Part shown: positions 1 to 8,933 of the stretch, piece after piece
Position numbering within the stretch: position 1 is the stretch's first letter
Layout of the letters: each line of letters starts with the position of its first letter
Source: Polyangiaceae bacterium
Lineage (GTDB): Bacteria; Myxococcota_A; Polyangia; Polyangiales; Polyangiaceae
Assembly (NCBI GenBank): GCA_015075635.1
Contig: JABTUA010000001.1
Coordinates: forward strand, 2,914,001 to 2,978,000
DNA length: 64,000 nucleotides
Direction of reading: 5' to 3'
Notes under the pieces: generated by a model
Told to the model about the DNA's origin: nothing
The model's database searches: none
Seen by the model: the letters and a program-made list of their open reading frames with translations, nothing else
Translations under genes and position numbers: made by a program

Positions 1-837
1 GCTGGCCAAGATCAGCTGCTTGGCGTTGGTGCGGAGCTCCTTCGGCTTCTTGCCCTTGTGCTCCTTCGGGGCGCCGATCTTCACCACGTCGTAGCTGGCC
101 CCGGGTCGCACCGCCGCGTAGCCGTTCGACGACAGGGTCCAGGGCGTGGTGGTCCAGACCACGAGCGCCGTCTCCGGCTCGTCCCTGAGGGGGAAGGCCA
201 CGAAGACGCTGGGATCGTCCACGCTCTTGTAGCCCAGGCCGACCTCGGCGCTCGACAGCGCGGTGCCGCCTTGCGCCCACCACCACACCACCTTGTGGCC
301 CTGGTAGAGCAGACCCTTTTCGAACAGGTTCGAGAGCGCCCACCACACGCTCTCGACGTAGGTCTTGTGATAGGTGACGTAGGCGTCGGGCAAGCTGACC
401 CAGAAGCCGATGCGCTCGGTCAGCCGCTCCCACTCCGTGGTGTAGCGGAACACGCTCTCGATGCAGCGCGCGACGAAGGGCTCGACGCCGTACTCCTCGA
501 TGGCGGCTTTGCCGTGGATGCGCAGCTCCTTCTCGACCTCGACCTCCACCGGCAGCCCGTGGGTGTCCCAGCCGCCCTTGCGCAGCACGCGCTTTCCCAG
601 CATCGCCTGGTAGCGCGGGAACAGGTCCTTCATCACCCGCGTCAGCACGTGGCCGTTGTGCGGCACGCCGTTGGCGGTGGGAGGGCCCTCGTAGAAGACG
701 AAGTGCGGCGCGTCGGGCCCGCGCAGCTCGAGGGACTTCTCGAAGATCTGCCGCGCCTTCCAGAGCTCGAGGATTTGCCGCTCGTAGCGCGGAAAATCCA
801 GATCTGTGGGCACGGGGGCGAACGGGGTCTCGGCCAT
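1..837 (-). CDS. ileS: Isoleucyl-tRNA synthetase, N-terminal part (runs off the window)
   Basis: The first 279 codons of a class I aminoacyl-tRNA synthetase that charges tRNA-Ile in the cytoplasm. The start is the ATG at 837-835, giving [19 protein letters not shown]. The ATP-binding HIGH motif appears as HNGH inside [12 protein letters not shown], followed by [19 protein letters not shown], which is diagnostic of IleS rather than ValRS or Leu[18 protein letters not shown] marks the beginning of the editing (CP1) insertion and [16 protein letters not shown] belongs to it. The KMSKS loop and anticodon-binding domain lie beyond position 1. Only 26 bases separate it from the end of thiE upstream, so it may be read with that group. 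Family assignment is secure. Confidence 0.96.
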   Translation of the reverse strand, partial: MAETPFAPVPTDLDFPRYERQILELWKARQIFEKSLELRGPDAPHFVFYEGPPTANGVPHNGHVLTRVMKDLFPRYQAMLGKRVLRKGGWDTHGLPVEVEVEKELRIHGKAAIEEYGVEPFVARCIESVFRYTTEWERLTERIGFWVSLPDAYVTYHKTYVESVWWALSNLFEKGLLYQGHKVVWWWAQGGTALSSAEVGLGYKSVDDPSVFVAFPLRDEPETALVVWTTTPWTLSSNGYAAVRPGASYDVVKIGAPKEHKGKKPKELRTNAKQLILAS

Positions 838-863
838 GGGGTCGGAGAGGGCGTATAGCGCGC

Positions 864-1466
864 CTAGCGGCGAATGCCGAGCGCCGCGAGGAGCGGCAGC
901 GGGTCGTCGTCGTCGAGCACCGCGCCGATCACGGCGACGCCCTGGGCGCTGGTCGCCATGGCCGTCGAGGCGCGCTCCGGCGTCACTCCGCCGAGCGCGT
1001 AGAGCGGCAGCGCACCGATTCGGGCGCGAGCGATGCGCAGCGACGGGGCGCCCAGCGCGGGCCGCCCGTGGCGGGCCTCGAAGATCGGTGAGAGCAAGAG
1101 CGCGTCGGCGCCCTCGGGCGCGCGGTCGGTGGAGTGCCACGCGCGTGAGATCCAGACGCCGGGGAGGAAACGCCGCGCGTCCGCGACGTCCACGCTGGCC
1201 TCACCCAGGTGAACGGCGTCCGCGCCGAGCAGCTTCGCCAGGTCGAGCCGATCGTTCACCGCGAAGCTCTGGCCGTGCGCGCGGGCCAGGGCGACCAAAT
1301 GCCGGCCCAGCTCCAGGCGAGCGCGAGCGCCGAGCTCGGGATCGCGGAGCTGCACCAGCACCGAGGTCGGGCGCGCCAGGGCCAGGCAGCGCTCGATGCG
1401 CGCGAGGCGTGCCCCGCGGTCGCCCCGCGAGAAGTCGGTGATCACGATCAGGCGCGGCGCGATCAC
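864..1466 (-). CDS. thiE: Thiamine-phosphate synthase
   Basis: About 200 residues, normal for ThiE, which joins HMP pyrophosphate to the thiazole phosphate to give thiamine monophosphate. Recognisable TIM-barrel strand motifs are VQLRDPELG near the N terminus, [20 protein letters not shown] in the middle, [12 protein letters not shown] (phosphate/pyrophosphate loop region) and YALGGVTPE near the C terminus. The start is taken as GTG 1466-1464, which overlaps the TGA of the upstream lipoprotein gene (GTGA) and implies translational coupling; the longer open frame upstream of it is a shadow of that gene. No TPP riboswitch is visible. The thiazole synthase gene thiG is 3.4 kb away in another transcription unit. 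Confidence 0.9.
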   Translation of the reverse strand: MIAPRLIVITDFSRGDRGARLARIERCLALARPTSVLVQLRDPELGARARLELGRHLVALARAHGQSFAVNDRLDLAKLLGADAVHLGEASVDVADARRFLPGVWISRAWHSTDRAPEGADALLLSPIFEARHGRPALGAPSLRIARARIGALPLYALGGVTPERASTAMATSAQGVAVIGAVLDDDDPLPLLAALGIRR

Positions 1467-1750
1467 TTGCCGCCGGAGGCCTTGGCTCCCGCCGGCTTGC
1501 CCGCGGGGGCGGCGCCCGCAAGGTCGTCCTTGGCCATCTTGGCGTGGCGGCTGTTCGGGTAACGCGCGACCAGGTACTCGAGCGTCGAGCGCCACGCGGC
1601 CTCGTCGCCCTTGGCCTTGAACTGCTCCGCCAGGCCGTACAAGGCCTCGCCTGGGGTCTCGTAGCGGCGCTCCGCCGGGCTCGGATCCGAGGCGCACTGC
1701 ATCGGTGCCCAGCCGAGGGCGGCGCACAAGCCGAGGGCGATCAGGCGCAC
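1463..1750 (-). CDS. Small outer-membrane-type lipoprotein with TPR-like motif
   Basis: 95 residues. The N terminus MRLIALGLCAALGWAPMQC has a hydrophobic core ending in Cys, an acceptable though atypical lipobox, so a signal peptidase II lipoprotein is likely. The mature part is one or two helices ending LVARYPNSRHAKMAKDDL, the pattern seen at the end of TPR repeats in BamD/YbgF-type periplasmic proteins. The C terminus is a low-complexity Ala/Gly/Lys tail. It starts with GTG at 1750, four bases after vanZ, and its stop overlaps the thiE start. Function unknown; a small scaffolding lipoprotein is the most that can be said. Confidence 0.7.
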   Translation of the reverse strand: MRLIALGLCAALGWAPMQCASDPSPAERRYETPGEALYGLAEQFKAKGDEAAWRSTLEYLVARYPNSRHAKMAKDDLAGAAPAGKPAGAKASGGK

Positions 1751-1754
1751 GCGC

Positions 1755-2186
1755 TCATCCTTCCGGTTCCGCGGGGGGCGCGCAAGTCTCCTGCCGCTTC
1801 TTGGCGCGCCAGTCGAGCACCGCCGCGACGATCCCGGCGCCGAAGGCGTCCGCGACGAAGTCCAGGAGCTCCGCCGAGCGGTACGACGTGGTCAGCTGGA
1901 CCAGCTCGAGCAGCCCGCCGATGGCGCAGGCCAGGCCGAAGGCGAGCAGGTTCTGCGCGCGGAACCCGAGCTTCTGACCCTCGTAGCGCACGGCGCGCAG
2001 CATCACGAGCTGCATGAAGCCGAAGGCGATGGCGTGCAGCAGCTTGTCTTGCTGGAAGAGCGCCGGTGCCCCCACGCTGGGCGGCTGGGTGACGCCGCCG
2101 TAGAAGATGGCGAAGGTGTAGAGCAGCGCCGGCACGACCTGCAGGAAGAAGCCGCCACGCGGCGCGGGCTTCGCCGACGCGCTCAC
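1755..2186 (-). CDS. VanZ-family membrane protein
   Basis: 143 residues with about four hydrophobic segments. The VanZ family pattern is visible: DKLLHAIAFG after the first membrane segment, LLELVQ in the third and ELLDFVADAFGA before the last. VanZ-like proteins are integral inner-membrane proteins; in the name-giving case they lower teicoplanin susceptibility, but in most bacteria the role is unknown. The C-terminal tail is short and charged (WRAKKRQE). Its ATG overlaps the stop of the upstream transporter gene by four bases and it precedes the small lipoprotein by four bases, so these are co-translated. Confidence 0.85.
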   Translation of the reverse strand: MSASAKPAPRGGFFLQVVPALLYTFAIFYGGVTQPPSVGAPALFQQDKLLHAIAFGFMQLVMLRAVRYEGQKLGFRAQNLLAFGLACAIGGLLELVQLTTSYRSAELLDFVADAFGAGIVAAVLDWRAKKRQETCAPPAEPEG

Positions 2187-3400
2187 AGCGCGGCCGTCTC
2201 TTCCAGCTCACGCGCGCGCGTCTCGGGCAGAAGGAGCAGGATCAGGGCCAAGGCCAACAGCGGGAACAACGCCGTGACACGCACGGCGCTTCCCCAACCC
2301 ACCTGGTGCGCGAACCAGCCGACCAGCGCCGGCGAGGTCACGTAGCCGATGCGGCCGATCAGGTTGTTGCTCCAGGCGAAGGCGTCCCCGCGCAGATCGG
2401 TCGGGAAGAGCTCGGTGGTGTAGGCGTTCATCACGGGCAAGAACGCGCTGGCTCCGTAGATCCCCAGCATCAAGGCGCCCGTCAGCGCCCAGCGATCGTG
2501 GAACGTGTACGAGCAGAACACCCCGACGGCGGTCAGCCCGTAGATGACCAGCGCGCCCCAGCGCCGGCCGATCACGTCCAGCGCCTTGCCGGAGAGGAAG
2601 ACCAGGGGCATCGCCACCAGCGCCGCGATGGTGATGCTGAGCCCCACCTGGCCGTCGCTGAAGCCGCGCTCGGCGACCGCGAACTCCTTCCAGTAGGTGA
2701 CGCTGGTCTGGGTGCAGACGTAGGTCAAAAGCCAGATGGCGCCGAGCTCCAGCATCCGGCGGCGGTAGGGCGTGCGCCAGATGTGCGCGAGCGGGCGCCC
2801 CTTCTCCGCGTGGGGCTGCTCCTCGAAGCGCTTGGTCTCCTTCAAGCTGCGGCGCGCGAAGGCCAGGATCACCAGCGGTACGATGCCCACCAGGTATATG
2901 GTGCGCCAACCCCACGGGGCTTTCAGCAAGAGGGGCACGACCCCGGCGCACACCACCGAGCCGAGGCTGCCGGAGGCGCTGACCACGCCGATCACCATGC
3001 CGCGGCGCGCGGCGGGGAACTCCTCCGCGGCGATCACGCTGCTGATGGCCCACTCGGCCAGGAGGAAGATGCGAGCGAGCATTTGGAACACGGCGAACAC
3101 CCAGACGTTGGGCGCCAGCCCGCTCGCGAAGGTGAACAGCGTGTAGCCGGCGATGGTGATCGTGAGCACCCGGCGCCGGCCCCAGCGATCGGCCTTGCGC
3201 ACCAGGAAGTACGCCAGCACCGTGCCCACGTTGATGAAGCCCACCAGGAGCCCCGCCTGCGCCTCGTTCAGACCGAGGGACGCGCGCAGGTTGGGCAGGA
3301 TCTGCGTCAGCGCCATGAAGTCGTAGCCCTCGAAGAAGGTCGCCACGCTCAGGAACGCGAACAGGCGCTTCTGGTACGGGCTCAGGGGCGGCACGCTCAT
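2183..3400 (-). CDS. MFS transporter, sugar/metabolite:proton symporter type
   Basis: 405 residues, typical for the major facilitator superfamily, with about 12 hydrophobic segments. The signature between TM2 and TM3 is present as RKADRWGRRRVL, and its half-repeat as GKALDVIGRRWGAL. FFEGYDFMALTQILP in TM1 is typical of the AAHS/metabolite symporter branch (EGYD motif). It heads the group MFS, vanZ, lipoprotein, thiE. Because thiE ends the group, uptake of a thiamine precursor or organic acid is conceivable, but nothing in the sequence fixes the substrate. Expressed divergently from the ATPase gene at 3511 across a 110-base spacer with three direct repeats. Confidence 0.88.
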   Translation of the reverse strand: MSVPPLSPYQKRLFAFLSVATFFEGYDFMALTQILPNLRASLGLNEAQAGLLVGFINVGTVLAYFLVRKADRWGRRRVLTITIAGYTLFTFASGLAPNVWVFAVFQMLARIFLLAEWAISSVIAAEEFPAARRGMVIGVVSASGSLGSVVCAGVVPLLLKAPWGWRTIYLVGIVPLVILAFARRSLKETKRFEEQPHAEKGRPLAHIWRTPYRRRMLELGAIWLLTYVCTQTSVTYWKEFAVAERGFSDGQVGLSITIAALVAMPLVFLSGKALDVIGRRWGALVIYGLTAVGVFCSYTFHDRWALTGALMLGIYGASAFLPVMNAYTTELFPTDLRGDAFAWSNNLIGRIGYVTSPALVGWFAHQVGWGSAVRVTALFPLLALALILLLLPETRARELEETAAL

Positions 3401-3445
3401 GGAGCGCCGACTCTGCCGGCAAAGGCGGGGGACGCCAAGCCGCTT

Positions 3446-3485
3446 TTGACAAGTCGTATTTAGACAAGTCGTGACTTGACAAGTC
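3446..3485. promoter_or_regulatory. Three GACAAGTC direct repeats at 15-bp spacing between divergent genes
   Basis: GACAAGTC occurs at 3448-3455, 3463-3470 and 3478-3485, an exact 15-bp period, in the spacer between the MFS gene and the ATPase gene. The first and third copies are preceded by TT and so contain TTGACA (3446-3451 and 3476-3481), a consensus -35 hexamer. With a 17-bp spacer the third would put a weak -10 (CAGATT, 3499-3504) just before the ATG at 3511. Operator array or overlapping promoters are both possible. The repeats are seen; the role is inferred. Confidence 0.5.
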
Positions 3486-3510
3486 TGGGTGCGCGGACCA
3501 GATTGGGGGC

Positions 3511-4893
3511 ATGTTCGTCGGGCGAGCGCCGGAGCTGGCCGTCCTCGGGAAAGCCCACGCCGCGGACGAGGCGGGCTTCATCCCCATCTACGGCCGCCGC
3601 CGCGTGGGCAAGAGCGAGCTGATCCTCCAGTTTCTGAAGGGTGCTCGCGGCATCTACGTGGTGGGCAAGACGGCGCCGGCGGCGCTGCAGATCCGCGAGC
3701 TCCTGCTGGAGGCCGCGCGCGTGCTCGACGAGCCGCTGCTCGCCGAGCTCCCCGCGGAGAGCTGGAAGGCGGCGCTCGGGCACGTCGTCGAGCGCTGGAA
3801 GGGCCCCGGCAAGCTGGTGCTCGCGCTCGACGAGTTCCAGTGGATGGTCAAGGCGAGCCCCGAGCTCCCCGGCGTGCTGCAGGAGCTCTGGGATCGGAGC
3901 TGGAAGCGCTCCGGCAAGGTGCTGCTCATCCTGTGCGGCTCCTACGTCGGGTTCATGGAGCGTGAGGTGCTCGGCAAGCAGAGCCCGCTCTTCGGGCGGC
4001 GCACGGCGCAGATCCTGCTCCGTCCCTTCGGCTTCAAGGAGGCCGCAGAGCTCCACCCGCGCTGGTCGGTGGACGATCGAGCCCGCGCCTACTTCGTGTG
4101 CGGAGGCGTGCCCTTCTACCTCTCGCTCCTCGACCCGAAGCGTTCGCTCGAGAAGAACCTGTGCGAGACCCTGCTCGGCGAGCACGGGCCGCTGTTCCGT
4201 GAGCCCGACTTCCTGCTGCGCGAAGAGCTCCGCGAGGTCGAGAGCTACTACGCGGTGCTCTTGGCGCTGGCGGCGGGCGAGGACCAGATCCCGGCCATCG
4301 CGCGGCGCGCCGGTGTGCCGGAGCGCAACATGCACTACTACCTGGGCCAGCTCACCGAGCTCGGCTACGTAGCGCGCCGCTTCCCGCTGACGGCGTCTCG
4401 GCCCGCGGCGCGGCACGTCCGCTTTCGCATCGACGACCCCCTCTTGCGGTTCTGGTTTCGTTTCGTGTTCCCCAACCTGAGCCGCGCCAGCCGGCTGGGA
4501 CCGGAGCGGGCGTTTCGCGAGCTCGTTCGCCCCGAGCTCGACGCCTACTTCGGCGCCTGCTTCGAGCGCATGTGCCGCGAGGCGCTCGGCGAGATCTACG
4601 CCCGCGAGGACGTCTCGGCGGGCTACGAGGTCGGCGAATATTGGGACAAGCGCGTGCAGGTGGACGTGGTGAGCCTGCGCCGGGACAACTGGGTCGATCT
4701 CGGCGAGTGCAAGTGGGGCGCGGTGCGCTCCGTGCCCGCCCTGCTCGGCGAGCTGGAGCAGAAGCTCACGCTCTACCCGAGCCCGAGGGGCGCGACGCTC
4801 GGCCGGTTGCTCTTCGTGCGACACAAGCCCAAGGCGATGCCCGAGCTCCCCTCCGGCACGCGCTGCTACGACCTCGGCGAGCTCTACGCCTGA
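3511..4893 (+). CDS. ATP-binding protein with winged helix and DUF234-type nuclease-like domain
   Basis: 460 residues with the architecture of archaeal-type P-loop ATPases (ATPase_2 family). Residues 1-210: P-loop in YGRRRVGKSEL and Walker B in LVLALDEFQWM. Residues about 240-300: winged-helix segment with IPAIARRAGVPERNMHYYLGQL. C-terminal third: DUF234-like region whose VQVDVVS and LGECKWG give the D...ExK pattern of PD-(D/E)XK nucleases. Such proteins are common, often genomically mobile, and functionally uncharacterised in bacteria. The ATG is preceded by GGGGG. It stands alone on the plus strand and its stop is only 3 bases from the convergent thiG stop. Binding partners and substrate are unknown. 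Confidence 0.82.
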   Translation: MFVGRAPELAVLGKAHAADEAGFIPIYGRRRVGKSELILQFLKGARGIYVVGKTAPAALQIRELLLEAARVLDEPLLAELPAESWKAALGHVVERWKGPGKLVLALDEFQWMVKASPELPGVLQELWDRSWKRSGKVLLILCGSYVGFMEREVLGKQSPLFGRRTAQILLRPFGFKEAAELHPRWSVDDRARAYFVCGGVPFYLSLLDPKRSLEKNLCETLLGEHGPLFREPDFLLREELREVESYYAVLLALAAGEDQIPAIARRAGVPERNMHYYLGQLTELGYVARRFPLTASRPAARHVRFRIDDPLLRFWFRFVFPNLSRASRLGPERAFRELVRPELDAYFGACFERMCREALGEIYAREDVSAGYEVGEYWDKRVQVDVVSLRRDNWVDLGECKWGAVRSVPALLGELEQKLTLYPSPRGATLGRLLFVRHKPKAMPELPSGTRCYDLGELYA

Positions 4894-4896
4894 GCG

Positions 4897-5676
4897 TCAC
4901 TCGATCAGGCCGGCGCTGGGGCTGGAGGCGTTGGCGTAGAGCCGCTTCGGCATGCGCCCGGCCAGGAACGCCTTGCGGCCGGCGCTGACCGCCTCGCGCA
5001 TGGCCGTCGCCATCAGCACCGGATCCTTGGCCTCGGCGATTGCGGTGTTCATCAAGACGCCGTGGCAGCCGAGCTCGAGGGCCACCGCGGCGTCGCTGGC
5101 GGTGCCGACCCCCGCGTCCACGATCACCGGCACCTTCGCCTGCTCCAGGATGATGCGCAGGTTGTACGGGTTGCGGATGCCCAGGCCCGAACCGATGGGG
5201 GCCGCCAGGGGCATCACCGCCGCGCAGCCGGCGTCCTCGAGCTTCTTGCACACGATGGGATCGTCGATGCAGTACGGCAGCACCGTGAAGCCCTCCTTGA
5301 CCAGGAGCCTCGCGGCCTCGACCGTCTGCTCGTTGTCCGGGTAGAGCGTGCGCGGATCGCCGATGACCTCGAGCTTCACCAAGTCCGCGATGCCGAGCTC
5401 CCGCGCCAAGCGCAGCGTGCGCACTGCCTCGTCGGCCGTGAAGCAGCCGGCGGTGTTGGGCAAGAGCGTCCAGCGCTTGCTCAAGAGGAGCTGCATCAAC
5501 GAGCCTTCGCCGCGGTCTTGCAGGTTCACGCGCCGGAGGGCCACCGTCACCACCTCGGCCCCCGAGGCCTCGAGCGCGGCGCGGGTCTCCTCCACGCTCT
5601 TGTACTTGCCGGTGCCGACGAACAAGCGCGAGCGGAAGCTGTGCTCTCCGATCTGCAGCAGATCTTCGCTGGACAT
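4897..5676 (-). CDS. thiG: Thiazole synthase
   Basis: 259 residues, the usual ThiG length. ThiG condenses deoxyxylulose phosphate, dehydroglycine and ThiS-thiocarboxylate sulfur to form the thiazole of thiamine. The TIM barrel shows [11 protein letters not shown] at the N terminus, the Schiff-base lysine in [32 protein letters not shown] and [13 protein letters not shown] (phosphate binding), ending with a standard [14 protein letters not shown]. The ATG at 5676-5674 was chosen from family length; upstream reading frame is shadow. It lies 44 bases after cheR, with no thiS, thiO or riboswitch beside it, an unusual place for a thiamine gene. Confidence 0.95.
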   Translation of the reverse strand: MSSEDLLQIGEHSFRSRLFVGTGKYKSVEETRAALEASGAEVVTVALRRVNLQDRGEGSLMQLLLSKRWTLLPNTAGCFTADEAVRTLRLARELGIADLVKLEVIGDPRTLYPDNEQTVEAARLLVKEGFTVLPYCIDDPIVCKKLEDAGCAAVMPLAAPIGSGLGIRNPYNLRIILEQAKVPVIVDAGVGTASDAAVALELGCHGVLMNTAIAEAKDPVLMATAMREAVSAGRKAFLAGRMPKRLYANASSPSAGLIE

Positions 5677-5720
5677 GGCGCCGGCATAACGCCGCGCGGG
5701 GGGGCCCGCAACCGCCCAGA

Positions 5721-6530
5721 TCAGCCCCGGAACACGACCACGCCGGGCGCGAGCTCCTCGGCCTTGTGCCCCAGCGCCTTGACCCGCGGGACTTCGCTCT
5801 TGGCGACCATCAGGAACCCACCGTCGGCGAGGCTCCGGAGCATCAGGCTCACCGCGCGCTCCGCCGCCTCGTTGCCGAAGTAGATCAGCAGGTTCTTGCA
5901 CAAGACGATCTCGTAGTGACCGGGCGGAGGACCGATCATGGCGTCCCGCGCCACGAAGCTCACGGTGCCCTTGAGCGACTCGACCACGCGGAGCTGACCG
6001 TCCGCTTCGCTCAGGTACCGCGACCGGAGCTCGCTCGGCACGTGGCTGACCTGGTGGAGCGAGTAGCAGCCGGCGCGGGCCGCGGCCACCGCAGCCTCGC
6101 TGCGGTCCATGCCGACGACGCGATAGGCGCCGGCGCGGCCCAGCCCGGCGTCGAGCAGCATGGCCAGGCTGAACGCCTCCTCGCCCGACGAGCAGCCGAC
6201 GGACAGCGCGCGCACGCGCTCGCGTGTCGCGAACGCCGGCACGGCGACCTTGCGCAGCGCCTCCCATTGGGGCGGATCGCGGAAGAAGCGCGTCTCCCCC
6301 ACCCTGAGCCGCTCGGCGATCTCCTCCAGCCGGCTGGGCTCGGTCTCGAGCAGCCCGAGCGCGCCTTCGAGGCTGCCGCCGGCGTCGAGCGCGAGCGCGT
6401 CCAGGGCTCGATCCAGCCGCAGCTCCATCCAGGCGCTCGGGCCGGCGCCTTTGGAGCCGACACCGTGACGCTTCTCGAGCAGCGCGAGCACGGCCGCGTG
6501 GGCGCGCCGCCGCTCGGCGGAGGGCGCCAT
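5721..6530 (-). CDS. cheR: CheR-type protein-glutamate methyltransferase
   Basis: 269 residues. CheR methylates chemoreceptor glutamates with S-adenosylmethionine. The small N-terminal helical domain contains [16 protein letters not shown], the conserved segment before the Rossmann domain. SAM binding is shown by [18 protein letters not shown] (motif I), [14 protein letters not shown] (acidic residue for ribose) and DIV-like [13 protein letters not shown] (CRNVLIYF in typical CheR). There is no C-terminal TPR extension. It overlaps the cheW stop by one base. No cheA, cheB or receptor gene lies in the window, so its target is elsewhere. Confidence 0.93.
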   Translation of the reverse strand: MAPSAERRRAHAAVLALLEKRHGVGSKGAGPSAWMELRLDRALDALALDAGGSLEGALGLLETEPSRLEEIAERLRVGETRFFRDPPQWEALRKVAVPAFATRERVRALSVGCSSGEEAFSLAMLLDAGLGRAGAYRVVGMDRSEAAVAAARAGCYSLHQVSHVPSELRSRYLSEADGQLRVVESLKGTVSFVARDAMIGPPPGHYEIVLCKNLLIYFGNEAAERAVSLMLRSLADGGFLMVAKSEVPRVKALGHKAEELAPGVVVFRG

Positions 6531-7033
6531 CAGGCGCCGCCCCCGGCGCGCCCGCCGAGCTCCGCGAGGAGCGGCGAGTCGAGCAGGGCCGGCACCTCGA
6601 GCACCGCGCAGGGCGGCGGCTCGTCGATCACGCCGCGAATCGCGGCGCGGGCGCGCTCCCCGGCGGTGGACGGCGCGGCACCGAGCTCGGCGGGCACGTC
6701 GCGCAGCCCCGACAGCTCGTCCACGCGCAGCCCCGCGCGACGCTTCTGACCGCTCGGCTCTCGCACCACGATGATGCGTGCGTCCGCGGTGGGCGCCTCC
6801 GCCTCTGCGCCGAGCAGCACGCCCAGCTCGAGCACCGGAAGCACCTCGCCACGCAGGTTGGTCACGCCGGCCAGAGCGGCAGGGGCATGGAACACCCGGG
6901 TGATGGAGCGCATCGCGATCACCTCCTGCACGTGCTCCACGGGCAAGCCGTACAGGCCGTTGCCCACGCGGACGGCGATGCAGCGGGCGCGCACGCGGGT
7001 GCGCGCGTCCGGGCTCTGAGCGGGCTCAGTCAC
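6530..7033 (-). CDS. cheW: CheW-like coupling protein
   Basis: 167 residues with a single CheW domain over most of the length: [19 protein letters not shown], the conserved [15 protein letters not shown] core, and [21 protein letters not shown]. CheW bridges chemoreceptors and the CheA kinase at the inner face of the membrane. The C-terminal 45 residues (Ala/Gly/Leu-rich) extend beyond the domain. The gene overlaps the preceding sugar dehydrogenase stop by 8 bases and the following cheR start by 1, so it is translated within a longer operon. It likely serves an unlinked Che or Frz-type pathway. Confidence 0.9.
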   Translation of the reverse strand: MTEPAQSPDARTRVRARCIAVRVGNGLYGLPVEHVQEVIAMRSITRVFHAPAALAGVTNLRGEVLPVLELGVLLGAEAEAPTADARIIVVREPSGQKRRAGLRVDELSGLRDVPAELGAAPSTAGERARAAIRGVIDEPPPCAVLEVPALLDSPLLAELGGRAGGGA

Positions 7034-8099
7034 GGCTCACCTCCATCGCCCCGCGCTCGTCCAAGGAGCGCTGGCCCGCTTCGAGCACGGCGACGACCTC
7101 GCGCCCGCTCGTCGCGTCGCTCCGCACCTCGTGTCCGTCGAGGACCCCGGCCACGAAGTGCTCGGCCTCGAGCTCGAGCGGGGAGCGGTCACCGAGCGGC
7201 ACGCAGAGGCCCCCGCTCGGCAGCCAGCGGCTCGGCGCGACGCCGTCGAGCACGTCCCGCACGCCCTGCCGCGCCGGCTCGAATTCGCGCGCCGAACCGA
7301 CGACGTCGTCCAGGCGCCCGCGCCCGACCTCGGCGCCGGACAGCCAGGACAAGCGTTGCTCGGTCCTGAGGTCGTCGAACACCGCCACGCCCTCGCTCCC
7401 GACCACGACGATGCGCCGGACCTTCTGCGGGTGCACCAGCGAGAAGTGCGCGAGCGCGAGCGGGCCCTGCCCGACCTCGACGCGCGCCGCCACCACGTCC
7501 GGCCGCCCGGGCTCGTCGCTGGCCCAACCGGCCAGCGAGACGCGGGTCGGGCGACCACCGGTGAGCAAGCGGAGCACGCTGACGTCGTGCGGTCCGAGGG
7601 ACCACCAGGCGTTCTCGTGGCGCCGCGGGCTCGAGCTCAGCCGTTCCGAGACGATCAGCCGCACCTCGCCGAGCTCCCCCTGGTCGATGCGCCTGCGGAG
7701 CTCCACCACCGCCGGGTGGTACTCCAGGATGTGACCCACCATCAGCACGCGGCCGCGCGCGCGCGCGGTTTCCTCGAGCAAGCGCGCCTCCTCGAGGCGG
7801 AGCGCCATGGGCTTCTCCACCATCACGTCGAGGCCGGCTTCCAAGGCGGAGTGCGCCAGCGCCGCGTGAGTGGACGGCGGGGTCGCGATGATGGCCGCCC
7901 GCGCCTCGCCGCGCGCGAGAACCTCGGTGAACGACGCGCTCAGGCGCGCGTCCGGCGCTGCTCGGCGCGCCCGCTCGCGAGCCGGCTCGGAGACGTCGCA
8001 CACCGCCGAGAGCCGCGCGCGCTCCAGCCGGGAGAGCGTCCGAGCGATCTTCTCGCCCCAGGCGCCGTGACCGACCAACGCGATGGCTACGGACTGCAT
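7026..8099 (-). CDS. Gfo/Idh/MocA oxidoreductase, UDP-sugar 3-dehydrogenase type
   Basis: 357 residues. The N-terminal Rossmann domain has VGHGAWGEKIART and AAIIATPPSTHAALA; the catalytic lysine is in MVEKPMAL. The C-terminal part has VGHILEYHPAVVELR and WWSLGPHDVSVLRLL, a pattern I associate with GnnA/WbpB/WlbA-like enzymes that oxidise C3 of UDP-GlcNAc or its uronic acid. The product is a substrate for DegT-type transaminases such as the one at 18006. It starts one base into the stop of the LpxL-like gene, which suggests a lipid A role (see findings). Exact substrate is inference; superfamily is secure. Confidence 0.85.
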   Translation of the reverse strand: MQSVAIALVGHGAWGEKIARTLSRLERARLSAVCDVSEPARERARRAAPDARLSASFTEVLARGEARAAIIATPPSTHAALAHSALEAGLDVMVEKPMALRLEEARLLEETARARGRVLMVGHILEYHPAVVELRRRIDQGELGEVRLIVSERLSSSPRRHENAWWSLGPHDVSVLRLLTGGRPTRVSLAGWASDEPGRPDVVAARVEVGQGPLALAHFSLVHPQKVRRIVVVGSEGVAVFDDLRTEQRLSWLSGAEVGRGRLDDVVGSAREFEPARQGVRDVLDGVAPSRWLPSGGLCVPLGDRSPLELEAEHFVAGVLDGHEVRSDATSGREVVAVLEAGQRSLDERGAMEVSRD

Positions 8100-8929
8100 C
8101 AGGTTCGCACCGCGCTTCTAGCCCGGATCTCGGGCATGGTCGACAGCGCCGCGCTCGGCGCGTCCTTCCAGCGCCGGTGCATCCACAGCCACTGCTCCGG
8201 GTGCGCGCGCACGAAGGCGTCGAGCCAGTCCGTGGCCTGGCGCATGGCCTGCTCGGCCCAGGCGCGCCCCGCGCGCGGCGGCGGCACGAGGGCGCCCGCG
8301 AGCTCCACCACGTGCTCGCCCTCGGAGGTGCGCCGCCCGAACACCACCACGAGCGGCACGCCGGCTCGGGCCGCGAGCAGCGCCGGCGCCAGATCCACCC
8401 GCGCGGGCGCGCCCAAGAACGGCGTGACCAGCGTGCCGCGGCTGCGCTCCGGCGCTTGATCGATCAGCATCGCGACGGCCTCACCCCGGGCGAGCGCGCA
8501 CCGGGCGCTCGCCGCCGCGTCGCCGGCCTGCGCCAGACGCACACCGCGCCGCGCGCGCCAGCCCTGCCAGACGCGATCCAGGAAGCCGATGGAGAGCCGC
8601 TTGGTCACCACGGTGAGCGGCACGCGCCGCGCGGCCGCGCACGCGACCAGGTCGAAGCTCCCGGTGTGCGCCGTCGCGACCACGGCGCCGCGCGCCTCGA
8701 TCAGCGCGAGCGCCCGCGGCTCGAAGCGCACGCGGCGCTCCAGGAAGCGCGCCAAGAGGAGCTCCACCAGCGCACTGGCGAGCGAGCGGTACATGGCGCT
8801 CGCTCGCCGCTCCGGCTCGACCACGCCCGCGCGCCGCATCGACTCGACGACGTGGCGGCGGCGCACCCGAAGCAGATCTCCGACCAGGAACGCGACGAGC
8901 GCGCCGATCAGGCGTGCGAGCCCGGGCAT
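8099..8929 (-). CDS. LpxL/HtrB-family lysophospholipid acyltransferase
   Basis: 276 residues, slightly short for the family. These inner-membrane enzymes add secondary acyl chains to lipid A. Seen: an N-terminal hydrophobic helix (LIGALVAFLVGDLL), the catalytic HX4D motif in ATAHTGSFD, AMLIDQAPERSRGTLVTPFLG which matches the conserved second block (DQ...G...FFG), and the C-terminal HPEQWLWMHRRWKD characteristic of LpxL proteins. It lies 4 bases after a small hypothetical gene and is coupled to the sugar dehydrogenase downstream. A role in other glycolipids cannot be excluded. Confidence 0.9.
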   Translation of the reverse strand: MPGLARLIGALVAFLVGDLLRVRRRHVVESMRRAGVVEPERRASAMYRSLASALVELLLARFLERRVRFEPRALALIEARGAVVATAHTGSFDLVACAAARRVPLTVVTKRLSIGFLDRVWQGWRARRGVRLAQAGDAAASARCALARGEAVAMLIDQAPERSRGTLVTPFLGAPARVDLAPALLAARAGVPLVVVFGRRTSEGEHVVELAGALVPPPRAGRAWAEQAMRQATDWLDAFVRAHPEQWLWMHRRWKDAPSAALSTMPEIRARSAVRT

Positions 8930-8933
8930 GCGC

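Noticed and set aside
3460..4824. Long minus-strand frame opposite the ATPase gene
   Set aside because: Antisense shadow; the plus frame has P-loop, Walker B and nuclease motifs.
5677..5720. TPP riboswitch before thiG
   Set aside because: The gap after cheR is only 44 bases, too short for a THI element.
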